From NCBI RefSeq assembly GCF_019635515.1, contig NZ_JAHBZI010000001.1, positions 1 through 64,000 of the forward strand: DNA of 64,000 nucleotides. The letters run 5' to 3'. This DNA comes from Sphingomonas sp. GTDB taxonomy: Bacteria; Pseudomonadota; Alphaproteobacteria; Sphingomonadales; Sphingomonadaceae. The notes below the pieces were generated by a model that worked only from the letters and a program-made list of their open reading frames with translations, ran no database searches and was not told where the DNA came from. Both the position numbers and the translations under genes were made by a program. Shown piece after piece: positions 43,201 through 51,355 of the stretch (within the stretch, counting starts at the first letter, position 1; every line of letters begins with the position of its first letter).

Positions 43201-45687
43201 CTAGAAGAACAGCTTGCGGATGCTGAGCCGGATCATCCGGCCCTGCGGATCGAGCAGATCGGGCTGGTAGCTGAGCGGCACCGCCCCGGTCTGATCGGTC
43301 ACGCGCGGATGCGTGTCGAACAGATTGTCGACCGACAGCGTCACCCGCGTCCCGCGCAGCCAGCGATGATCGCGCACCAGCTTGATCTGCTGCCCGAGGT
43401 CGGCGAACAGCCTCAGGCCGATCGTGCCGGTGCTGCCGAAATCGAGGCGGTTGCCGCTGCCGGCGGCGCCGGTGAATACCGTCGTCCCGCTTTGCCATTT
43501 GGCGTTGACGCGGAAGCCGAGCCCGTCCTTCGAGACCCCGCCCTGCGCTTCGATCTCATGCTCGGGCTGGCCGCCGCGGCTGCCGGTCGCGGCGCCGTTG
43601 AGCAGGTCGAGCACCGGCAGGTTGTCGCGGATCGTCACCAGCTCCTTGAAGTGCCAGGTGTGATAGAGGCTGAAATTGATCCGGCCGGCCAGCGCGCCGT
43701 TGGGCCCGCCAAAGCCACGTCCACCGCCGCCAAAGCCGCGGCCGCCGCCAAACCCCCCGCCGCCGGGACCGCGCCCGCCGCCTCCGCCGAAGAAGCCACC
43801 CTGTGGCGGCTGCTGCGCCGGTACATTGGCGCCTTCGCCGCGCTCGCGGCGCGGGCGTTCGGGCAGCGGCGTACCGTTGGCCGCGGCTTCCGCGCGGCGC
43901 TTCTCGAATTCGGCGCGGCGTTCCTCGATGCGCTTTTCCAGCACCGAGCTCAGCGGCATCGAAAAGTTGAAGCCCCAGCGCAGTTGCGAGCGTTCGGCGC
44001 TGGCGAAATTGACGGCGCGATTGTCGACGCTGATCAGCCGTCCGCTGCCGTCGCGCACGAACCGCCCGGGGAATGCCGCCTCGACAGCCGCGCTTGACGC
44101 CGGGAACGCCGAAATCTGGTTGCGGGCGGTGCTGGAGATGTAATCGGCCCTGAGCGAGAGATCGGTCTCGTCGAGCGGGCGGATGCTGAGCCCGAGCTTC
44201 ATGACGTGGCGGCTGTCGGCGGTCAGCAGCGGGTTGCCGCCGGTGATATTGGTCACGAACGCGGTTTCGCCGCGGACATAGTCGAACACCGGCACATTGG
44301 GCGTTGCCAGTGTCGGGTCGCCCAGCTGCTGGGCGCTGGGCGCACCTTCCTCGTCGGTGAACGAGGCGATGAAGCGCACCTGCTTGATCGGCGACCAGTT
44401 CAGGCCATAGCCGGTGGTGACCAGCGTGCCGAAATCGGAAAGACGCTCGATCTCGGCATTGGCGTTGAGCGAGAGGTCGCCAAGGACGCCCAGCACGTCG
44501 CGGCGGCGGCTGGCGATCGGCAGATCGACATTCACCGCCATGCTGCCGCTGTCGCGCGACGTCGATCCGCTTCCCGCGACTCCGCCCCGCAGCGAGCTGC
44601 GATCGAAGTCGCTGGTACTCGCACCCAGCCGGATGTTGGCCGACAGGTCTCCCGCGGGCAGCTTGAGCAGCGGTCCGCGAAACAGCGCGTCTACCGTGGC
44701 GACATTCGATGTCGAATCGGCAAGGTCGGTCGCGCCGATGCCGCGACCGGTAACGCTGCGCGTGGCGACTCGGTCGTAATTCCCGGTCAGCGACCAGCGC
44801 CAGTCGCGGCTCCATGGCAGCCCGTCGCCATTGAGCGAGAAGCCGGTATGCGCGGTCTGGCTCTTGGTATCGCGAAATTGCGGGAACTGGTTGTCGAGAC
44901 CGAGCAGCGCCTGGCGCTGGTCGACTTCGAGCCGCGCGTTGAACGATCCGCTGATCTTGGACGAGAGATTCTGGCTGTACACGCCGTTTATCGTCAGCTG
45001 CTGGCGCGGCGCGATCAGGGTCCGGTACGGGGTCTGGTCCCCGGTCTGCCCGTTCGTCGGGCGCGAAATCACGTCGCGCTCGCTTTCGAGCAATCCCGAC
45101 GCGCCAGTATATTGCACATCGAGATTGACGCGCTTGTCACGGCTGATCTTGAGGATGTTGACGTCGCCCTTGCCACCGGCGAAGCCCCCCGCGGTTGGCA
45201 CGCGGGCTTCCGCCTCGGTGGTGATCGCGCGGAAGCGGCGGCGCAGGACGATGTTCACCACCTTCTGGTCGGCGCGATAGCCATATTTGAGCGCGACATC
45301 CTCGGGCAGGATATCGACGCGCTCGATCGCCTCGGTCGGCATCTCGCGGATTTCGCTGAAGCTCGAGATGCGGCGGCCGTTGAGCAGCACCACCGGCTGT
45401 TCGCCGCCGCGCCCGCGCCCGCTGCCGGTTTGCGGCGCGAGCTCTGTGATCAGATCGGCGATGGTCGGCACGCCCAAAGCGCGAATGTCGGCCGGGGAAA
45501 GCTGAACCTCGGGCGGGATGTCGCCTTCGACCGCGCCGCGCAGCTGGCCGCTGACGACGATCTCGCCATCCGCCTCTTCCTCGGCTTCCTGCGGCGCAGG
45601 CGGCGGCGTTTGCTGGGCATGGGCCATCACCGGCATCGCACTCGCGAGCAAAGCAATCGCCACTGCACTCAATCTACGCATTCCCAA
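43201..45687 (-). CDS. TonB-dependent outer-membrane receptor with a Gly-rich insertion
   Basis: The 828-residue protein has a signal peptide (ALLASAMPVMAHA), an N-terminal plug domain (about residues 45-165, with VVLLNGRRISSFSEIREMPT and ERVDILPEDVALKYGYRADQ) and a C-terminal beta barrel ending in Phe (SIRKLFF). About residues 625-667 form a run of Gly, Arg, Phe and Pro (for example GGGFGGGRGFGGGGRGF), preceded by a Glu/Arg-rich coiled segment; this probably lies in an outer loop. The plug resembles the sphingomonad receptors with the 'LNGRRI..F' pattern. The ligand is unknown. Confidence 0.88.
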   Translation of the reverse strand: MGMRRLSAVAIALLASAMPVMAHAQQTPPPAPQEAEEEADGEIVVSGQLRGAVEGDIPPEVQLSPADIRALGVPTIADLITELAPQTGSGRGRGGEQPVVLLNGRRISSFSEIREMPTEAIERVDILPEDVALKYGYRADQKVVNIVLRRRFRAITTEAEARVPTAGGFAGGKGDVNILKISRDKRVNLDVQYTGASGLLESERDVISRPTNGQTGDQTPYRTLIAPRQQLTINGVYSQNLSSKISGSFNARLEVDQRQALLGLDNQFPQFRDTKSQTAHTGFSLNGDGLPWSRDWRWSLTGNYDRVATRSVTGRGIGATDLADSTSNVATVDALFRGPLLKLPAGDLSANIRLGASTSDFDRSSLRGGVAGSGSTSRDSGSMAVNVDLPIASRRRDVLGVLGDLSLNANAEIERLSDFGTLVTTGYGLNWSPIKQVRFIASFTDEEGAPSAQQLGDPTLATPNVPVFDYVRGETAFVTNITGGNPLLTADSRHVMKLGLSIRPLDETDLSLRADYISSTARNQISAFPASSAAVEAAFPGRFVRDGSGRLISVDNRAVNFASAERSQLRWGFNFSMPLSSVLEKRIEERRAEFEKRRAEAAANGTPLPERPRRERGEGANVPAQQPPQGGFFGGGGGRGPGGGGFGGGRGFGGGGRGFGGPNGALAGRINFSLYHTWHFKELVTIRDNLPVLDLLNGAATGSRGGQPEHEIEAQGGVSKDGLGFRVNAKWQSGTTVFTGAAGSGNRLDFGSTGTIGLRLFADLGQQIKLVRDHRWLRGTRVTLSVDNLFDTHPRVTDQTGAVPLSYQPDLLDPQGRMIRLSIRKLFF

Positions 45688-45721
45688 CTCCCCGGCGCCG
45701 TGCCTGTGCTCCGACTAGGCG

Positions 45722-45783
45722 GCGTTTGTCGCAAAACTTTGCCAGTTGTCCGGCGAAACTGTCGCAGTCACCGCGACAAACGC
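45722..45783. repeat. 11-bp perfect inverted repeat between the ABC-F end and the receptor start
   Basis: GCGTTTGTCGC (45722-45732) and GCGACAAACGC (45773-45783) are exact inverted copies separated by 40 bases. A smaller palindrome ACTGTCGCAGT (45758-45768) lies between. The right arm is within the last codons of the ABC-F gene. It could be an operator of the receptor gene or a transcript-ending stem. Confidence 0.5.
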
Positions 45784-47345
45784 ACTTCGCGCACTACACC
45801 TATCGCTGCCATGAACGCGGGATCATGGCTGACGACGAGCAAGGCGCCGTCATATCGCGCCAGCGCATTTTCCAGCACCTCCAGCGAATCCATGTCGAGA
45901 TGGTTGGTCGGTTCGTCGAGCAGCAGCAGCCAGGGCGGCCGCTCGCCCGCCAGCACGCAGGCCAGTCCCGCGCGCAACCGCTCGCCGCCCGATAGCGTAC
46001 CGACGGTCCGGAGCGCATCGCGGTTGCGGAAGGCGAAGCGCGCGCAGGCGGCATAAGCGGCATTGGCATCGAGTCCGGGGTTGAGCCGCTGGAAATTGGC
46101 GAGGATCGTCTCGCTGTCTGCGAGCAGCGAGACATGCTGGTCGAGCATCGCCAGCCGCCCCTCGGCGCGCTGGACCGTGCCGCCCGCCGGCCGCGCCCAC
46201 CCCATCGCGGTCCGCAGCAGGCTCGATTTGCCCGCCCCATTGGCGCCGGTGACGGCGACCCGCTCGGGTCCGCGCATTCCGAAGCTCCATGGCCCAAGTA
46301 TCCGCTCGCCCGCGATCACCGTCACGCCATCCATCGCCAGCACTTCGCGATGGGCGGGTAGTCCGCTCGGCGGCAAGTCGATGGTCAGCGGGGTGACGAT
46401 CTCGACCTGCGCCCGTGCCATGGCGAGCCGCTCGGCCGCATCCCCGGCCAGCCGCTCGGTCAGGCGATTGTCGCGCCCGCCGCTATTCTCGGCGCGCTCT
46501 GCCATGCGGCCGAGCAGGATCTTCGGCTCCGAGCGTTTGGCGGCGAACGCCCGCCCGGCCTTGTCGCGGCGGTCCTTGCGCTCGCGCCGCTGCTGCGCCG
46601 CCCGCTCGGCTCCGCGCGACGCCGCATCGGCCCGCTCCAGTTCCGCGCCGGCCCGCGCCCGGGCCGCGTCGCGCGCCTCGGCAAAGGCCGACCAGCCGCC
46701 GCCGAATAGGTGCACGCCGGCCGGCGTGAGCTCGACGATCCGGTCCATACCCTCGAGCAGTGTTCGGTCATGGCTCGCGACCAGCACGCCGCCGCGCCAC
46801 CGGGCGATCAACCCGGCGATGGCGGCGCGGCCGTCGGCATCCAGATTGTTGGTCGGTTCGTCGAGCAGCAGCAGGTCGGGCGCGTCTAGCAGTAATCGCG
46901 CGATAGCCACTCGCGTCCGCTCGCCGCCACTGAGCGAACCCATGCGCCGGTCGAGCGCCAGTCCCGGCAATCCGACTTCGGCCAGCGCCGCCTCGATTCG
47001 CGGCTCGAGCGTCCAGTCGGCTTCGGACAGGTCGTCCTCACCGCCTTCCCCGGTTGTGACTCGCGCGAGCCGGGCCAGCATTGCGGTCACCCCGAGCACG
47101 TCGGACACCGCCAGCCAGTCCGCCCAATCCTGCACCAGCATGCCGATGCTACCGCCGCGCGCGACCGTGCCGGCCACGGGCTTGATCTCCCCCGCCGCGA
47201 TTCGCAGCAAGGTCGATTTGCCCGAGCCATTACGCCCGACCAGCCCGACGCGCTCGGCGCCGACCGACAGGGTCAGATCTTCGAAAAGCGGCCGCCGGTC
47301 AGGCGTGACGGCGGCGAGAGAATCCAGCGTGAGAAAGGCAGACAT
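45768..47345 (-). CDS. ABC-F family ATPase (ribosome-associated type)
   Basis: The 525-residue protein has two ABC nucleotide-binding domains in tandem and no transmembrane segment, the ABC-F layout. The first Walker A is GRNGSGKS (residues 37-44) with the signature LSGGERTR; the second Walker A is GANGAGKSSLL (about residue 368) with LSGGERLR. The linker between the domains is Arg/Ala/Glu-rich and helical. ABC-F proteins act on the ribosome as translation or antibiotic-protection factors; the subfamily cannot be set from sequence alone. There is no clear ribosome site at the start, and a short leader reading frame lies just upstream. Confidence 0.88.
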   Translation of the reverse strand: MSAFLTLDSLAAVTPDRRPLFEDLTLSVGAERVGLVGRNGSGKSTLLRIAAGEIKPVAGTVARGGSIGMLVQDWADWLAVSDVLGVTAMLARLARVTTGEGGEDDLSEADWTLEPRIEAALAEVGLPGLALDRRMGSLSGGERTRVAIARLLLDAPDLLLLDEPTNNLDADGRAAIAGLIARWRGGVLVASHDRTLLEGMDRIVELTPAGVHLFGGGWSAFAEARDAARARAGAELERADAASRGAERAAQQRRERKDRRDKAGRAFAAKRSEPKILLGRMAERAENSGGRDNRLTERLAGDAAERLAMARAQVEIVTPLTIDLPPSGLPAHREVLAMDGVTVIAGERILGPWSFGMRGPERVAVTGANGAGKSSLLRTAMGWARPAGGTVQRAEGRLAMLDQHVSLLADSETILANFQRLNPGLDANAAYAACARFAFRNRDALRTVGTLSGGERLRAGLACVLAGERPPWLLLLDEPTNHLDMDSLEVLENALARYDGALLVVSHDPAFMAAIGVVREVRLSR

Positions 47346-47375
47346 GGGGCACCGTGGAGGCAGCGAGCAGGGCGG

Positions 47376-47399
47376 TCAGGCGCTGTGCATCCGATCCAT
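47376..47399 (-). other. possible seven-residue leader peptide upstream of the ABC-F gene
   Basis: On the minus strand GGAGG is five bases before an ATG that encodes MDRMHSA and stops 30 bases before the ABC-F start. GGAGGCA at the ribosome site is complementary to TGCCTCC at 47362-47356, and the site also overlaps a second hairpin (47408-47423). This is the arrangement expected of a ribosome-controlled leader; it is an inference from sequence. Confidence 0.4.
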
Positions 47400-47407
47400 G
47401 ATTGCCT

Positions 47408-47423
47408 CCGGGTGATTACCCGG
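47408..47423 (-). other. hairpin between tRNA-Leu and the ABC-F leader
   Basis: CCGGGT and ACCCGG form a six-base stem with loop AATC on the minus strand, 21 bases after the tRNA. There is no T-run. It may end or process the tRNA transcript or form part of an attenuator; its right arm shares two bases with the leader ribosome site. Confidence 0.4.
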
Positions 47424-47443
47424 GCCGCTGGCTCCGGGGATTT

Positions 47444-47530
47444 TGGTGCGGCCGAGAAGACTCGAACTTCCACGTCCTTTCGGACACAACGACCTCAACG
47501 TTGCGCGTCTACCAGTTCCGCCACGGCCGC
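47444..47530 (-). tRNA. tRNA-Leu (anticodon GAG)
   Basis: The 87-base sequence on the minus strand folds into a class II tRNA: acceptor stem GCGGCCG/CGGCCGC, anticodon stem CAACG/CGTTG with loop TTGAGGT (anticodon GAG), a long variable arm (GTCCGAAAGGAC), the TTCGAGT T-loop, discriminator A and an encoded CCA end. It reads CUC and CUU leucine codons. No integrated element is seen at its 3' end. Confidence 0.97.
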
Positions 47531-47625
47531 ACGTGAATCACCGCCGGACGATGCCGACGGGCTGGTGAGGCGCGGCCACTAGCAATGCGCCCACGCGATT
47601 GCAAGCGTGCTTCCGGAAAAGCGGA

Positions 47626-48357
47626 TCAGCCGCCCAGTTCGCTGGCGAAGCTCAGCTCGACCACGCGGGCATTGGGCGGCACGTCGAGCTTGGCCGAATT
47701 GAAGTCGATCGCACCCTTCGGGCCGAGATTGCGCGACTGTGGCGTGATCCGCCACGAATAGACCAGCCGGTCCTGCTGGTCGCGCAGTTCGACGCGGATA
47801 TCGGGGACATGCTGCTTGTCGCCGGTCGGGTTCACGACCTTGCCCGATACCGCGAACAGCTCGCTGCCGCTCGGCATGGTCCGCAACTCGACATTCTTGT
47901 CGGTGAAGCGCAGCGGCGTCTCCGCCTCGCGGCCTATGCCCAGGCCGAGCTGAGCGGCGATGCCCGGCGCGCCCGAATAGAGGATCGCGCCGGTGCCGAG
48001 CAGCATCGAGAAGCCGGCGACGACCGCGGCGGCGGTCCAGCGCTTGGCCGGATTGCGGCGTGGCTTGAACGGCGGTTCGGGCGCGAAGGGATCATATTCG
48101 GGGGCCGGAGCGGCGGCGCTGTGCACCGATGCATCCTCGAAAGTTCGCGCGGGCTCTTGCTCGCGGCGGGGCGCGCGCGGCGGCGAGGCGATGGGAGCGC
48201 CATCGCCGGGCGAAGCGCGCGTCGCCAGATCGAGCACCACCGGCGCCTGAAACCAGCTATGCTTGCAGCTCGCGCAGCGCACCGTGCGTCCGTCGGCGCC
48301 GATGGCGCTGTCGGGGACAAGATACCGCGTCCGGCACTGGCTGCATTCGAGGATCAT
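47626..48357 (-). CDS. MJ0042-type zinc-ribbon protein with transmembrane helix
   Basis: The 243-residue protein starts with a four-Cys zinc ribbon (CSQCRTRYLVPDSAIG, then VRCASCKHSW), then a Pro/Ala/Glu-rich disordered stretch, one transmembrane helix near residues 108-128 (AAAVVAGFSMLLGTGAILYS) and a C-terminal DUF3426-like beta domain (VSGKVVNPTGDKQHVPDIRV). It diverges from ftsE, a stable neighbourhood in sphingomonads. The function is unknown. Confidence 0.85.
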   Translation of the reverse strand: MILECSQCRTRYLVPDSAIGADGRTVRCASCKHSWFQAPVVLDLATRASPGDGAPIASPPRAPRREQEPARTFEDASVHSAAAPAPEYDPFAPEPPFKPRRNPAKRWTAAAVVAGFSMLLGTGAILYSGAPGIAAQLGLGIGREAETPLRFTDKNVELRTMPSGSELFAVSGKVVNPTGDKQHVPDIRVELRDQQDRLVYSWRITPQSRNLGPKGAIDFNSAKLDVPPNARVVELSFASELGG

Positions 48358-48482
48358 CTAAGCCGTCTCACCCGTCCGGCTGCCCACCGGCCGGCACGGA
48401 TGCGATTCTAGACGCTTCGAATCGGGCCTACAAGAGTCGCGCCCGCCTTGAGCAAGACAATCCTGTGTGCAATGGCTGGGGC

Positions 48483-49184
48483 ATGGCCAGCATCGTGCAA
48501 TTCGAGAATGTCGGACTGCGCTATGGCACGGGCGCGGAGACGCTGTCGGACATCAGCTTCTCGCTCAATTCGGGCGCCTTCTATTTCCTCACCGGTCCTT
48601 CCGGCGCCGGCAAGACCTCGCTGCTCAAGATGCTGTATCTCGCCAGGCGCCCGACGCGCGGGGTGATCCGGCTGTTCGGCGAGGACGCCGGGGCGCTTCC
48701 CAGAGCAAGGCTTCCGGGATTCCGCCGCCGCATCGGCGTGGTGTTCCAGGACTTCCGGCTGGTCCCGCATCTCTCGGCGTATGACAATATCGCGCTGCCG
48801 CTGCGCGTCGCCGGCGTCCACGAAAGCGATATCGAGGCGCCGGTGCGCGAGATGCTCGCCTGGGTCGGGCTCAACGACCGCGGCAAGGCCAGGCCGCCGA
48901 CGCTGTCGGGCGGCGAGCAGCAGCGGATCGCCATCGCCCGCGCGGTGATCGGCCGCCCCGAGATTCTCGTCGCCGACGAGCCGACCGGCAATGTCGATCC
49001 CGACATGGCCGAGCGGCTGCTGCATCTGTTCGATTCCCTGAACCGGCTCGGCACCACCGTCGTCGTCGCCACGCACGACTTCCATTTGCTCAACCGCATC
49101 CCCAACGCGCATATGATGCGGCTGGAAAAGGGGCGGCTCAACGATCCGACCGGCGCGCTGCGCAATCCGCCGGGCGAGCGGTAA
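48483..49184 (+). CDS. ftsE: cell division ATP-binding protein FtsE
   Basis: The 233-residue ABC ATPase works with FtsX to activate septal peptidoglycan hydrolases during division. Walker A is GPSGAGKT (residues 38-45), followed by the Q-loop in VVFQDFRLVPHL, the signature LSGGEQQRIAIARA and Walker B ILVADEPTGNVDPD. I take the ATG at 48483; the frame is open upstream but those codons do not resemble the family. It is two bases from ftsX. Confidence 0.96.
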   Translation: MASIVQFENVGLRYGTGAETLSDISFSLNSGAFYFLTGPSGAGKTSLLKMLYLARRPTRGVIRLFGEDAGALPRARLPGFRRRIGVVFQDFRLVPHLSAYDNIALPLRVAGVHESDIEAPVREMLAWVGLNDRGKARPPTLSGGEQQRIAIARAVIGRPEILVADEPTGNVDPDMAERLLHLFDSLNRLGTTVVVATHDFHLLNRIPNAHMMRLEKGRLNDPTGALRNPPGER

Positions 49185-49186
49185 GC

Positions 49187-50071
49187 ATGCGCTTCAGCCT
49201 CAATCCCAATGCGCCCGACCGGCGCCTGCTCGACGAGAGCCGCCGCACCCGCGCGATGACGTGGATCATGGCGATCATGCTGTTCCTGACGGTGCTGGCG
49301 GGTGCACTGGGCCTCGGCATGTTCGCCGCCACCGCGCAGCTCGACCGCCAGCTCGCCGGGCGGCTGACCGTCCAGATCGTCGAGCCCAATGCCCAGCTGC
49401 GCGACCAGCAGGCCGCCGCGATGGTCGCGACGCTGGCCCGGATACCCGGTGTGACGCGCGCCAGCGAAGCGGACCGCGCTCGCCTGGCCGAACTCCTCAA
49501 GCCATGGCTCGGCGATGCCGGGCTCGATCCCGATCTGCCGATGCCGGCGATGATCGATGTCGAGATGCGCGGCGGCGACATCGGCGCCGTCGAACGGGCG
49601 GCGCGCGCGATCGCGCCCGGCGCGCGGATCGATCGTCACGCCCAGTGGCTGGCGCCGGTGCGCAGCTTCATGTCGACGATGAGCTGGCTCGCGGTCGGGT
49701 TGATGCTGCTGATCGCCACCGCCACCGCCGCGGTGGTCCTGCTTGCCGCGCGCTCGGGGCTCGATACCCACCGCGATACCATCGACGTGCTGCACATGCT
49801 GGGCTCGACCGACCTGCAGATCGCGCGGCTGTTCCAGCGCCGCATCGCCTTCGACACCTTGCTTGGCGGCCTGCTCGGCAGCGTGGCGGCGATGGGCTTG
49901 GTGTGGTTCCTGCAGTCGCGGATCGGCACCCTCGGCTCGGAGATGCTGAGCGGCGTCGCGCTCCAGCAGCGTGACTGGCTGCTGTTGCTGCTTCTGCCGA
50001 TCGGCTTCGCGCTGCTCGCCACCCTCGCCGCGCGCGCCGCGGTGCTTCGGGCGCTGGGCAAGACGCTGTGA
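49187..50071 (+). CDS. ftsX: cell division protein FtsX
   Basis: The 294-residue membrane protein has the FtsX/permease fold: transmembrane helix 1 near residues 28-48 (TWIMAIMLFLTVLAGALGLG), a periplasmic domain (about 50-160) and three further helices. It is paired with FtsE and the coupled ydcF gene follows by overlapping codons. It transmits ATP hydrolysis by FtsE to periplasmic amidase activators or hydrolases. Confidence 0.93.
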   Translation: MRFSLNPNAPDRRLLDESRRTRAMTWIMAIMLFLTVLAGALGLGMFAATAQLDRQLAGRLTVQIVEPNAQLRDQQAAAMVATLARIPGVTRASEADRARLAELLKPWLGDAGLDPDLPMPAMIDVEMRGGDIGAVERAARAIAPGARIDRHAQWLAPVRSFMSTMSWLAVGLMLLIATATAAVVLLAARSGLDTHRDTIDVLHMLGSTDLQIARLFQRRIAFDTLLGGLLGSVAAMGLVWFLQSRIGTLGSEMLSGVALQQRDWLLLLLLPIGFALLATLAARAAVLRALGKTL

Positions 50072-50598
50072 TCTGGCGGATCATCGTCCTGCTGCTGATC
50101 GCCTGGGCGCTCGGCTTCGCCGCGTTCATGCTGTCGCTCGGCAAGCCGCTCGACGGGCGCAAGACCGATGCCATCGTCGTGCTGACCGGCGGCTCCGGAA
50201 GGATCGACCGCGGATTGCAGGCGCTGCGCGCTGGAGATGCCAAACGCATGCTGGTCAGCGGCGTCGATCCCGATGTCCGCCCCGGCGAGTTCGCAGCGCA
50301 GTACAAGATCGACCGCAAGCTCTTCGCCGATGCGATCGATCTGGGCTGGCAGGCGGTCGATACCCGCTCGAATGCCGATGAGACGCGCAAATGGGTCGAG
50401 CGTCATAAATATAGGAGCGTGCGGCTGGTGACGTCGGACTGGCACATGCCCCGCGCCCGGCTTGAGCTCTCGCACCAGCTTCCCGGCGTCGAAGTGGTGG
50501 GCGATGCCGTGCCCAGCCATCCCGGCTTCGGCATGTTGTTCCGCGAATATCACAAATATCTGGTGCGCCGCGTCGCGCTGCTGCTCGGCGCGGGCTGA
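50068..50598 (+). CDS. YdcF/SanA-like DUF218 protein
   Basis: The 176-residue protein has an N-terminal transmembrane helix (WRIIVLLLIAWALGFAAFML) and the DUF218 core (TDAIVVLTGGSGRIDRGLQA, VTSDWHMPRARLE). These proteins face the periplasm and are linked to envelope and vancomycin/polysaccharide phenotypes, with unclear chemistry. GTG is the start, overlapping the ftsX stop, and it is coupled to the acyltransferase gene. Confidence 0.87.
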   Translation: MIWRIIVLLLIAWALGFAAFMLSLGKPLDGRKTDAIVVLTGGSGRIDRGLQALRAGDAKRMLVSGVDPDVRPGEFAAQYKIDRKLFADAIDLGWQAVDTRSNADETRKWVERHKYRSVRLVTSDWHMPRARLELSHQLPGVEVVGDAVPSHPGFGMLFREYHKYLVRRVALLLGAG

Positions 50599-51311
50599 TG
50601 CTGCTCCTGCGCAATATCGTGTTCGCCCTGGTCTTTTATGGCCTGTCGGTGCCGATCGTGCTGTTCGTGCCGTTCGCCGGGCTGTTCGGCGCGGACGCCC
50701 TGCGCGGCTATTGCAACGGCTGGGCGGCGTTCATGGGTTGGTGCGCGCGCTGGATCCTTGGGATCGAGGTGCGGATCGAAGGCGCGATCCCGGCGGGCCC
50801 GGTGTTCTTCGCCGCCAGGCATGAGAGCAATTTCGAGGCGATCGACCTGACCCGCCGCCTCGGTGCCCCCGCCCCCGTGCTCAAGCGCGAGCTGACCCGG
50901 ATTCCGATCTGGGGCTGGGCGGCGCAGCGCTACGGCGGGATCGTCGCCGATCGCACCGCCAGCGCCGCCGCGCTGCGATCGATGATGAAGGACGCGCAGG
51001 CCGCCAGGGCCGAAGGGCGCTCGGTGCTGATCTTCCCTGAAGGCACCCGCACCCTGCCCGGCGAGCGCCCCGAGCTGCGCTCCGGCTTTGCCGGGCTCTA
51101 TCGTATCCTCGGCCTGCCGGTGGTGCCGGTGGCGGTGAAGAGCGGGCATGTCTGGCCGAAAAAGGGCCTGATGCGCCCCGGCACCATCGTCTATGCGTTC
51201 GGCGAGCCGATCCCGCCCGGCCTGCCGCGCCCCGAGATCGAGGCGCGGGTGCACGCGGCGATCAACGCGCTCAACAGCGCTCCTGCGGAAGCAGGAGCCC
51301 AGGGCCAATAG
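50598..51311 (+). CDS. plsC: 1-acyl-sn-glycerol-3-phosphate acyltransferase (PlsC-like)
   Basis: The 237-residue inner-membrane enzyme adds the second acyl chain to make phosphatidic acid. It has two N-terminal hydrophobic segments, the acyl-acceptor histidine in FFAARHESNFEAID (H-x4-Glu instead of H-x4-Asp, a common variant of this group) and the IFPEGTRTLPG motif. The last 11 residues (SAPAEAGAQGQ) are encoded by the REPIN-like element that starts at 51279, so the natural C-terminus was probably replaced. Confidence 0.92.
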   Translation: MLLLRNIVFALVFYGLSVPIVLFVPFAGLFGADALRGYCNGWAAFMGWCARWILGIEVRIEGAIPAGPVFFAARHESNFEAIDLTRRLGAPAPVLKRELTRIPIWGWAAQRYGGIVADRTASAAALRSMMKDAQAARAEGRSVLIFPEGTRTLPGERPELRSGFAGLYRILGLPVVPVAVKSGHVWPKKGLMRPGTIVYAFGEPIPPGLPRPEIEARVHAAINALNSAPAEAGAQGQ

Positions 51312-51350
51312 CCGATCGCCTGTAATACTGGACTCCTGCTTTCGCAGGAG
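51279..51350. repeat. REPIN-like element, copy 2
   Basis: The first hairpin GCTCCTGC-GGAA-GCAGGAGC (51279-51298) and the inverted copy CTCCTGC-TTTC-GCAGGAG (51333-51350) are 34 bases apart. Right and left arms share the 22-23-base core of copy 1. It overlaps the 3' end of plsC and lies between the convergent plsC and tyrA genes. Confidence 0.82.
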
Positions 51351-51355
51351 AACAA

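Noticed and set aside
47444..47530. tRNA-Leu as an attachment site of the element at the left end
   Set aside because: It is 46 kb away, its 3' sequence shows no repeat shared with the first 800 bases, and the genes beside it are ordinary chromosomal ones.
47590..47610. A GG-N10-GC pair upstream of tRNA-Leu resembling a sigma-54 element
   Set aside because: The -24 part (CCGGAAG) does not match TGGCACG, and sigma-54 control of a tRNA gene is unlikely.
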